NCBI RefSeq assembly: GCF_000282095.2 | Contig: NZ_AKKC02000005.1 | Span: 248,001 to 312,000 of the forward strand | DNA length: 64,000 nucleotides | Origin: Rhizobium sp. CF080 | Lineage (GTDB): Bacteria > Pseudomonadota > Alphaproteobacteria > Rhizobiales > Rhizobiaceae | Reading direction: 5' to 3' | In this document: positions 37,791 to 45,151 of the stretch, one piece after another | How positions within the stretch are numbered: the stretch's first letter is position 1 | Layout: each line of letters starts with the position of its first letter | Position numbers and translations under genes: made by a program | Notes under the pieces: generated by a model | Told to the model about the DNA's origin: nothing | The model's input: the letters and a program-made list of their open reading frames with translations, nothing else | The model's database searches: none

Positions 37791-38696
37791 CTAGATTGCA
37801 TTGAATTGCAGGACTGCTCGGTCTCGCTCTTCAGTCAAAAGGGCGAGGAAATTCCGCGTCACGGCCGACGGGGCGCGCAACCTCGGCGTCACCATCATGT
37901 AGTCGATTTTGATAGTTGGGCGGAAACGACGCATGACGAGCCCAAGGCCAGCAAAGTCAGCGGCAGCGAATGGGCTGATCACCGAGACGCCAGCGCCGCT
38001 CACGATAAAGTTGCAGACAGTCGCGGCGAACTGGGTCTCAATATGCGGTTTGAACTCTACTCCAGCGTTTTCAAAGCTCTGGTCGACCTGCCGGCGCGTG
38101 ACGTCGTCCTTGACGAGTGCGATGAACGGAAGACCGGCAATATCCGAAGGTGAAATCTCTGTTTTTGCGGACAGGGGATGGCCCGAGGGGAGGATGCAGA
38201 CGCCATCGACGCTGGCGAAATGCTCCGATCGCTCATCGCGATCGTTTCGCGAGCCTGGCAGGAAGCCGAGGTCAAACTCCTGTGTCGCCGTCACGCCCCT
38301 GACTGAACCAGCACTGCGAACCTGAAGGGAGACATTGACGCTCGGATATTGCTTCGAAAAGCGGCTGATGACACGCGGCAGGAAACCCAAGCCGAGCGCC
38401 GGCAACGAAGTGATGCGAAGATGGCCGCTATTGAAACTGCTGATGGTGTCGGCGATATGGCGCAGGTTTTCGAGGCCTATGAACGCACGCTTCACTTCCT
38501 CATAGAACGCGGTGCCTTCAGGCGTCGGTTGGAGACCGCGGCCGACGCGGCTGAAGAGCTTGAGTTTCGAGACCCTTTCCAGCCGCTCGATCTGGCGGCT
38601 CACAGCGGGTTGTGAAAGATTGAGCAATTCGGCGCCAGCGGTAATGCTGCCAGTGCGCATCACCGCCTGAAAGATTTCAATCTGCCTCAGATTCAT
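37791..38696 (-). CDS. LysR-family transcription regulator
   Basis: 301 residues. An N-terminal helix-turn-helix (IEIFQAVMRTGSITAGAELLNLSQPAVSRQIERLE) is followed by a two-lobe effector domain (LRITSLPALGLGFLPRVI, FDLGFLPG, ISPFAAADF). It resembles the NocR/OccR group that controls opine catabolism. It lies 400 bp upstream of the importer operon in the same direction and is probably its regulator, with the imported compound or a breakdown product as effector. Confidence 0.92.
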   Translation of the reverse strand: MNLRQIEIFQAVMRTGSITAGAELLNLSQPAVSRQIERLERVSKLKLFSRVGRGLQPTPEGTAFYEEVKRAFIGLENLRHIADTISSFNSGHLRITSLPALGLGFLPRVISRFSKQYPSVNVSLQVRSAGSVRGVTATQEFDLGFLPGSRNDRDERSEHFASVDGVCILPSGHPLSAKTEISPSDIAGLPFIALVKDDVTRRQVDQSFENAGVEFKPHIETQFAATVCNFIVSGAGVSVISPFAAADFAGLGLVMRRFRPTIKIDYMMVTPRLRAPSAVTRNFLALLTEERDRAVLQFNAI

Positions 38697-39149
38697 GGCC
38701 GTCCCCTGACCATCGGGGTGACGGAACAGGTTCCGGCTGACAAAGCGATTCGGTCAACGCCGGCCCACCAGACCACCTTGCGGCGTCGAATGGCACCCAG
38801 AACAGAAATCTTCAGAAATTTCTCAGCCAAGAACAGCCCCGAGACCGTCCGGCGCGGGCATGGCGACGTGCCATCTCGGTCCGGACGTTACCCACAGGCG
38901 AATGCGCGGTTGTATATTCGCGCGGCCCCTTGCCGAAGACAGCGCGTAATTTATGACAGATGAACCTCCACCAAGCAATCCGGCAGAATTACCTGGATCG
39001 ACCGCCTTTCCGCCCGACCCATGGTTCTGGGGTCCAGCCGGTATTTCCGCCAGGAGAGCTGGTAGTTTTGTGAGTTGACGACATGCGTTTGGCCTTTGCA
39101 AATCAGTGGAAGTTGAGGAGTTGCGCGCAAGATTTTCTGGAGCGAGCGC

Positions 39150-39863
39150 ATGAAGGCCTTGGTCGAGATCTGGTCCAGCGATGTGGAATTTCACCTCCTC
39201 GCCAACCACATTTTCACGGCCGGCGGGTTCGACACCGTCCTTTCGGACGACGTCGAAGAGGTGCTCCGGTTGGCACACCAGAGGCGTCCTTTCGCAGTTG
39301 TGCTGGACTGCAGGGCCGATAGCTCGACGATGGCTGCCGAGATCTGCGTTCGACTGAAAGGCGATCCAGAGACTGCCGAAATTTTCGCTGTCGCTGTCAT
39401 CAGCCAGGACGCCGGGGATCATTACCTGGAGCTGCTCAAGGCCGGATTTGACGAAACCTGTATGCGTCCCCTCGCACCTTCGAGGTTGCTCGACTTCCTG
39501 CGCGCCCGGCTTCGGCGAGAGGACCTCGCAGTCCATCGATCAGTTGACGATGCAGTGCTTCGCTACGAGGGCATCGAAATGAACCTTGCCACAATGCGGG
39601 TACAGCGCAACGGCACGGCGATCCATCTGGCGCCGATCGAATTCAGGATGCTGAGACTGCTGATGGAAAAACCGGAGCAAGTGGTTAATCGTGACGAACT
39701 GATCGCGGCGGCATGGCCGACTACCCACTATGTGGAGGACCGAACTGTTGATGTTCATGTCGGACGGTTGCGCAAATTCCTGAAGGGCCGGAATGACTCG
39801 GACGTGATCCGCACGGTGCGCGGTGTCGGATATGCTCTCGACGCCAAAGCAGACGGCGACTAG
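39150..39863 (+). CDS. OmpR/PhoB-type response regulator with atypical receiver
   Basis: 237 residues. The C-terminal winged helix is canonical (LAPIEFRMLRLLMEKPEQVVNRDEL, then VEDRTVDVHVGRLRKFL and IRTVRGVGYAL). The receiver keeps the phospho-acceptor position (D53, VVLDCRAD), but the N-terminal acidic pair is replaced by SSD and the conserved lysine before proline is arginine (MRPLAPSRL). It has no partner kinase nearby. It may bind DNA without normal phosphorylation. It sits between the two metabolic operons. Confidence 0.9.
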   Translation: MKALVEIWSSDVEFHLLANHIFTAGGFDTVLSDDVEEVLRLAHQRRPFAVVLDCRADSSTMAAEICVRLKGDPETAEIFAVAVISQDAGDHYLELLKAGFDETCMRPLAPSRLLDFLRARLRREDLAVHRSVDDAVLRYEGIEMNLATMRVQRNGTAIHLAPIEFRMLRLLMEKPEQVVNRDELIAAAWPTTHYVEDRTVDVHVGRLRKFLKGRNDSDVIRTVRGVGYALDAKADGD

Positions 39864-39899
39864 CGATCCGCCGCAATCGCTTGGAAGCAAACCCGGTCT

Positions 39900-41105
39900 T
39901 TATTGTGCTTCGATCCGGACATCGAGCAGAGCCAGGGCGCTCTCAAGCGCCGAATCGGTTTGAGCGGCCTGCGACGTCAGGGCGATGACGTGGCCGATTC
40001 GATCGCGGAAGTCGCCCCGACGTCGAATTTGCGAACCGTCCGGAGCGTACAGCTCGACCTCAACGATCCCTTCCACCGACCGCGCAAGAGCAACGTCGCA
40101 ATGCCAGCGCAGAACGCCGTCACTGCCGGGGTTTAGAAAGCGAATGCCTGCGCATTGATTGGCCGGCGCCGTCAGGTCGACAGCGTCGCTGACGACAAGC
40201 TTGATCGCTTCTTTGATCAGGTCCAAGCCGTATGCCAACCTGACCAGTTGAGGAATGAAGTCGCCCGCTATCCGCGGATTCACCTCAATGATGACCGGCC
40301 CCTCCGGCCCAAGGCGCAGTTCGGTGTGCGCAGGCCCCCATTGTAACCCGAGCGCGCTAATCGCGGTTGTAACGGCAGTTGCGATTTCCTGCTTCACCTG
40401 CGTTGACAAATGGGCCGGAAAATCGTGCCCGATCTCGACAAAGAAAGGCAGGGGACCAAGGTGTTTGGCGGTAACGCCGATGACATTTTGACCCATCGTT
40501 TCCACGGAGAATTCCGGGCCGACGATATATTGTTCGACAAGGACACCCGGAGAGGAAGCAAAGTCTTCTTCGCGAAGAAGATAAGATGTCTGAGCGGAGA
40601 CCTCGGGAAGGGCCGTGCAGAGTCTCACTCCCATGCTGCCGCTTCCGACCACCGGTTTGACGATGACCGGCAAGCCAATAGCGTCAGCAAATTCCACAGC
40701 ATTATGGGGGTCGGTGACGTACCGATAAGCGGGTGTGGCTAGCCCCGCCGCCTTCAATCTGGTCCGTTGCTCGAACTTGTTCTGGCACTGGGCCACCGCG
40801 TCAGGATCCGCACCGGGCAATCCAAAAAAACGGCTAACGCCCGCAGCGACCGCCGCATAGGCCCCCGAGCTCGACAATATGCCTTTGATCTCATAGGTCG
40901 ACTGCAGCCTCTGGCAAACTTCGATCACGGCTTCGACGCTAAGAGTGTTTGCGAACACGGCGACAGGGTCGATTAAGCCCAGACCACGGTATCGCTCGGC
41001 ATCTTCGCTCAAGAGGATCGGCACGTAACCGAGACGCTTGGCTGCATGATGAAACAGATGACCTGTCGTGCTGCTTTCGATCAGGACCAAGGCTTTTTTC
41101 TGCAT
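39900..41105 (-). CDS. ATP-grasp ligase (carboxylate-amine ligase type)
   Basis: About 401 residues from ATG 41105. ATP-grasp blocks are visible: LPVIVKPVVGSGSMGV (about residues 145-165), VEQYIVGPEFSVETM, and the metal-binding end HTELRLGPEGPVIIEVNPR. A C-terminal tail follows (residues 300-400). Relatives include L-amino-acid ligases that form dipeptides. It is last in an operon with a GHMP kinase and a SbnA-like enzyme, so joining the product of those two to another amino or carboxylic acid is the likely step. Confidence 0.88.
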   Translation of the reverse strand: MQKKALVLIESSTTGHLFHHAAKRLGYVPILLSEDAERYRGLGLIDPVAVFANTLSVEAVIEVCQRLQSTYEIKGILSSSGAYAAVAAGVSRFFGLPGADPDAVAQCQNKFEQRTRLKAAGLATPAYRYVTDPHNAVEFADAIGLPVIVKPVVGSGSMGVRLCTALPEVSAQTSYLLREEDFASSPGVLVEQYIVGPEFSVETMGQNVIGVTAKHLGPLPFFVEIGHDFPAHLSTQVKQEIATAVTTAISALGLQWGPAHTELRLGPEGPVIIEVNPRIAGDFIPQLVRLAYGLDLIKEAIKLVVSDAVDLTAPANQCAGIRFLNPGSDGVLRWHCDVALARSVEGIVEVELYAPDGSQIRRRGDFRDRIGHVIALTSQAAQTDSALESALALLDVRIEAQ

Positions 41106-41150
41106 GGCGGCACCTTTTGCTCGCGTTCTCATCAATGGTTCCGTATTTCG

Positions 41151-42194
41151 TCAACCCGGGGGGAGACCATCTCCGAGTACCTCGGATAGGCCCCGCCGTC
41201 CCCATGGGTAACGAGCCCAGTCCGTCATCTTGACGCCGGGACTCGGCACCGTGATCGGCTCTTCGCTACGCGTCCTTGTCCAATTAGGGATGTTGGCTGC
41301 AACCCAGGCCACGTCGAAGACTGTGTCGGCATAGCGATGCCCCTCGTCCGGGAAGATCGCGACGACCCGCTTGCCTGGATGATTGTCGCTCCACCAACGC
41401 GCGACGCGAAACGCCGCACCACTTGTCGGGCCCATGAACAGGCCGTGCTTCTTGTGAAGATCGTGAGCTGCGCTTATTATTTCCGCTGCCGAGAGCCAAT
41501 GGATCTCGTCGAATTGGGTGTGATCGACATTGGCCGGGATAATTCCCCCGCCGAGCCCGCTAACGTGGCGAAGAGCGTTCGGCTGACCGAATAAAACGCT
41601 GTTATGCGTGTCGATCCCAACGACCTTGAGCTCCGGAAAGAGCAGGCGAAGATAGCGCGCGGTCCCGCACATCGATCCACCAGAACCCACGCTCCCCACG
41701 AGGCAGTCGACAGGACCGACTACATCGATGAACCGTGCGGCAATCTTCGAATAGGCGGTGGGATTGTCGTGGTTGCTGTACTGCGCGGGCCAGTAACTAC
41801 CGGGCTTGTTCCGCAGGTGGTCCTGAAGCCTTTCAAGGCGGGCAAGCTGAAACCCGCCCGTCGGATGAGCCGTCTCGACGATATCAAGTTCGACGCCGAG
41901 CTGGAAAAGGCGGCGCCTCAAATTCCGGTCGAGTGCCCAATCGCCAACGATCAAAAGCCGATAGTCGTTCTGGACTGAAAGCATGGCAAGGGCGAGAGCA
42001 AAGGTACCGGATGAAGATTCGCAGATAATCCCGCCTGGGCCGAGCTGCCCCCTTTCCACCGCCCGCTCGAGCATGAAACGTGCCGGCAGGAGCTTCATGA
42101 GGAAGAAACAGGCGCCGAACAGGTGCCCCCCCAGTGGTACCATTCTGGGATCCTCGAACTCTTCGAGATTGCGCAGCCGGACACGGTCGAACAT
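41151..42194 (-). CDS. SbnA/cysteine-synthase-like PLP enzyme
   Basis: 347 residues, fold type II. The PLP lysine is probably K34, but the canonical S-x-K-D-R is replaced by L-M-K-L-L, and the TSGNTG substrate loop reads SSSGTF (ESSSGTFALALAM). The phosphate loop GSVGSGGSMCG and the GPTSGAAF serine are typical. SbnA relatives replace the beta phosphate of O-phosphoserine with an amino donor. Here the kinase upstream suggests O-phosphothreonine or phosphoserine as substrate. SD GTGAGG; 17 nt after the kinase. Confidence 0.85.
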   Translation of the reverse strand: MFDRVRLRNLEEFEDPRMVPLGGHLFGACFFLMKLLPARFMLERAVERGQLGPGGIICESSSGTFALALAMLSVQNDYRLLIVGDWALDRNLRRRLFQLGVELDIVETAHPTGGFQLARLERLQDHLRNKPGSYWPAQYSNHDNPTAYSKIAARFIDVVGPVDCLVGSVGSGGSMCGTARYLRLLFPELKVVGIDTHNSVLFGQPNALRHVSGLGGGIIPANVDHTQFDEIHWLSAAEIISAAHDLHKKHGLFMGPTSGAAFRVARWWSDNHPGKRVVAIFPDEGHRYADTVFDVAWVAANIPNWTRTRSEEPITVPSPGVKMTDWARYPWGRRGLSEVLGDGLPPG

Positions 42195-42211
42195 CGGTGC
42201 CTCACGGTCGT

Positions 42212-43093
42212 TTAAGTCAGGAACGTGCGCTGACTGAGCCCAAGTGCATCGATCGCCCGTATTGCCAGATCCATGTTCTCCGGTGTGCGCGCGTCGACTG
42301 GATCGAACAATAGCCCTGCGATTGTCCCGCTATGCGCAACCTGCAAGCCGGAGGCGCCATACCGCATTGCGATTGCCTGGAGTTCGCGCAACCGCGGTTT
42401 CGGCAGGAAGCGCTCATTGATCCACGCGCTTGCCGTCGCCACGCGTCCAAGAGAGAGAACATCGCCCGTATCGATGGCTCTTCGCAACAGGCTGCGCAGC
42501 GGCCGGAAGATCTCGACCTCGCCGGGTTCATACTGGGCCGGCTGAAATTCAAGCGTCGAGACGGTGCTCGCCGGTGCCATGTCAACGCTTACGATGTTCA
42601 GTGAGGGAATGGGTTTGCGGAAGGCCTCCAGAACGATTCCGTCACGCTGCGCAAACAGTACTGCCTGCTGCTTGAACAGCGTCGAGTCGCAGGCGGTTTC
42701 CGCGTCGACGGCAATGCGCATAATGCTCTCAGTGGTGGTGACGATCCCCAGATAGTCCAGGACCGCATGGATGCTGGCGAGGACGTCCGCGGTCGAGGAT
42801 CCCATACCGCGGCCAATGGGGATATTCGTGACGAGACGCAGGTGCCCACCAGTCCTGACGCGTGCGAACGTCACCAGCGACTGACTGGCTGCACGCCTCG
42901 CTTTCTCGCAAAAGGTGGGAGATACGGTGACCTCGTCGCGTTCATTCGGTGCGAAGGTGGCAATCGACGTTAATGCGGGGCAAGGTAGAGATACCAGCCC
43001 TCGGAGAAGTTGCCCGCCAGCATCCTCGAACACGCCTTGCAACAGTTCGCCATGGTGGGCGATCGCTTTTCCCGTGCCACGCTTCTTTGCCAT
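42212..43093 (-). CDS. GHMP kinase, PduX (L-threonine kinase)-like
   Basis: 293 residues. An N-terminal H-GELLQGVFED segment as in PduX, then the GHMP ATP motif IPIGRGMGSSTADVLA (about residues 92-107) and a C-terminal GASGLQVAHSGTIAGLLFD motif. PduX makes O-phospho-L-threonine for cobalamin assembly, but no cobalamin genes are near. The two following genes point to a phosphorylated amino acid being passed to a beta-replacement enzyme. It is first in its operon. Confidence 0.87.
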   Translation of the reverse strand: MAKKRGTGKAIAHHGELLQGVFEDAGGQLLRGLVSLPCPALTSIATFAPNERDEVTVSPTFCEKARRAASQSLVTFARVRTGGHLRLVTNIPIGRGMGSSTADVLASIHAVLDYLGIVTTTESIMRIAVDAETACDSTLFKQQAVLFAQRDGIVLEAFRKPIPSLNIVSVDMAPASTVSTLEFQPAQYEPGEVEIFRPLRSLLRRAIDTGDVLSLGRVATASAWINERFLPKPRLRELQAIAMRYGASGLQVAHSGTIAGLLFDPVDARTPENMDLAIRAIDALGLSQRTFLT

Positions 43094-43181
43094 TCGCGCC
43101 TCCTCCCGTGCGGAGCGTCGAACCGAAATCCTAAGTCAGATGGAGCGAAAGTCTCTCAAGGTCACGGAGGGAATTCAATGA

Positions 43182-43201
43182 ATGCAACCCAAAATATGCA
43201 T
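43182..43201. promoter_or_regulatory. Dyad upstream of the kinase operon
   Basis: ATGCA (43182-43186) and TGCAT (43197-43201) are an inverted repeat with a 10-nt spacer, about 90 bp upstream of the GHMP kinase start. It has the same arm and spacer lengths as the dyad before the importer, though a different sequence. A regulator site is possible. No convincing gene lies between 43094 and 43485. Confidence 0.3.
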
Positions 43202-43485
43202 TAACTTTTGATGTGTTGCGCGCCTCTCGGGGATCAGCATCGCGTTTACGTTGCACAACTTTTACGTTCGGACCTAAATCGCTAGTGCACAAGACATGCC
43301 ATTCCCACACAAGCTCGCTCGCAGATCCTCAATGCCGACCTCAAAGACGATCTGGGGAGATGTGGATGGGGATCCGGAATCGATCGCGCGTGTGGTACAG
43401 GACGACGCGCCGCCTGACAGACCGATCACCGTTGACAGCGCCCTTAGAGCCATGGACAAATGCGGCGCCCAAACAGGAGAGATCT

Positions 43486-43905
43486 ATGGCCGACGAAATC
43501 AATCCGACACTCGATACCGATATCTCAGGCTCACAAACTGTACCGGTTTCGGAACCGAAGAAGCAGCGCAAACCGCGCACGAAAAAGGCGACCACTGAGA
43601 CGGTATCAGCCAAGGTCAGCGCGGATATCTCTGGTTCCCCAAGTCCTGCGGGCGTAAAGCCTGGAAGACAAACAAGAACACGCAAATCCAATCCCGGCTC
43701 GCCGAGCGCGACCAGCGTCAGGAAATACACCAGAAAGCCGGCCGTGAAACCGGGCAAGCTGGTTACAGGGTCCGAGGTTCTCGCCATCGATGAGCTGGCG
43801 AACTTGTCTGAGCTGGAGCAGGAGAACCAAAAGCTTCGTAAGCTGCTGACAGAAAAGCTTCGCGGAGAAAACGCCGATCTGCGCAAGAAGCTCGGTCTCG
43901 GTTGA
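43486..43905 (+). CDS. SyrB-like regulator
   Basis: About 139 residues. MADEIN start, basic AT-hook-like patches (KKQRKPRTKK, RQTRTRKS, RKYTRKPAVK) and a C-terminal coiled coil (ELEQENQKLRKLLTEKLRGENADLRKKLGLG). This layout matches SyrB-like proteins of rhizobia; SyrB itself acts on syrM and symbiosis genes in Sinorhizobium. A direct DNA-binding function is inferred from charge only. It stands alone, with kinase operon genes pointing away. Confidence 0.7.
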   Translation: MADEINPTLDTDISGSQTVPVSEPKKQRKPRTKKATTETVSAKVSADISGSPSPAGVKPGRQTRTRKSNPGSPSATSVRKYTRKPAVKPGKLVTGSEVLAIDELANLSELEQENQKLRKLLTEKLRGENADLRKKLGLG

Positions 43906-44048
43906 ACCAGCGACACGGGGTCGGTCGATAGGCCGCCCGCAACTCTTCCTTCTAACAGGTCGCAGGCTACACAGGACCCTTGCTGGCGCGATAGCAATGC
44001 AGGGCAAGCTGAGACGAAAATCTAGCTGCCCTGTCTCCCCTCCACGTG

Positions 44049-44387
44049 TTAACCTTGGCCAGGGGCCGCTTCCAGCGCTTGTCGATCGGATGCTGAGTAT
44101 TCGGCCGTTTCAATAGCGGATGCGCCAAGCTGAACATGGGATTCGCACTGCGAAACGAAGTCGTCGCAAGCTGCGAAAAGTTCTTCCTGACTTGTTTTGC
44201 CGGTGCGGTAGGCGTTGATGATCAGCTTGACCACGTCCTGACCGAGAACGCTGGACGGATCGAGCGCCCGGCGCACCAGTTGACGTGTGCTTCGCGCATC
44301 ACGTTGAGCTCGTTGATTGAGAATATCCCGTGTGAACACCCGAACATCTTGCTTCCTCCTGATGTTGCTCGAGATAGCCGCCGACAT
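44049..44387 (-). CDS. Hypothetical protein, helical
   Basis: 112 residues, not recognised. Arginine-rich N terminus (NIRRKQDVRVFTRD, RAQRDARSTRQLVRRAL), then two amphipathic helices with DVVKLIINAYRTGKTSQEELFAACDDFVSQCE. It has no signal or membrane segment. It follows the next upstream gene after 17 nt in the same direction, so the two may be co-transcribed. Confidence 0.6.
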   Translation of the reverse strand: MSAAISSNIRRKQDVRVFTRDILNQRAQRDARSTRQLVRRALDPSSVLGQDVVKLIINAYRTGKTSQEELFAACDDFVSQCESHVQLGASAIETAEYSASDRQALEAAPGQG

Positions 44388-44403
44388 ATTGATGGACCGC
44401 CTT

Positions 44404-44787
44404 TCAGCGGGCGCGGATCAGGCCCAAGATGAATCCGGTCAGGGCTGCCACTCCGACCGCGGCTAGTGGGCGATCTGAGATTCGGCCGCGCGCATCTTCG
44501 AGCAGGTTTGCCGCCTGCGCTGTTGCAATCCGCAATGATGCACTGCCTATTTCTGCCGCGCTCTCGCTTAGGCGCCCGACCTCGGCCCGAAGCGCGCTAA
44601 TCTCCTCGGCCGGTGAGGTCGAGGCCCCCACTCGAAAGGGCCTTTCACCGATCGACGCAAGTGCAAGATCCACAAGGGGTGCGTCAGACTGGGTGTCGGC
44701 GACACTTAACGCCGCGGAATCGAACGAGGCAGGCTCGGGGGCAGCGGCCGGAAGCGCTTGTACCGTAGAAGATTTTGAGGTGGTCAT
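44404..44787 (-). CDS. Hypothetical tail-anchored protein (ElaB/DUF883-like layout)
   Basis: About 127 residues from ATG 44787. Alanine-rich N terminus, a coiled middle (EEISALRAEVGRLSESAAEIG), and a C-terminal hydrophobic helix ending in arginines (PLAAVGVAALTGFILGLIRAR). The layout resembles the ElaB/YqjD (DUF883) membrane proteins, which anchor through a C-terminal helix, but the match is by layout only. Confidence 0.6.
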   Translation of the reverse strand: MTTSKSSTVQALPAAAPEPASFDSAALSVADTQSDAPLVDLALASIGERPFRVGASTSPAEEISALRAEVGRLSESAAEIGSASLRIATAQAANLLEDARGRISDRPLAAVGVAALTGFILGLIRAR

Positions 44788-45151
44788 GATGTTCCTCCGT
44801 CTGACCACGGCTCAACGGGTTTCGTCGACGTATGTTCCGATGCAGTAGGCACGACGGCAGCCAAGCGGTGTTGCACGACGAAAGCTCGACATCCGCACCA
44901 CCCGTTCGCTTCCGGCACGGTAAAGCCCCCCTTTGCTGACCGCACGTACGAAGTCTCTTTGGGGTGTCAACGAGAACTATCTCATTTAAGAATTTCCAAT
45001 CGACATGTTCGTTTGTCATGCCCCCGGAGGTCAATGCCCCAATACAACAAGGCCGCGCATCCGAGCTTGTACCGGCCTAGCGCGTCGGACCACTTCACAT
45101 CAGAGGGCGTGCGCCTATGTATTGTGGAAATTCCTCGCACCTGCGGATTCC

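Noticed and set aside
43296..43598. Possible small gene before the SyrB-like gene
   Set aside because: It overlaps the better supported SyrB-like frame, has no recognisable domain, and its ribosome-binding site is weak.
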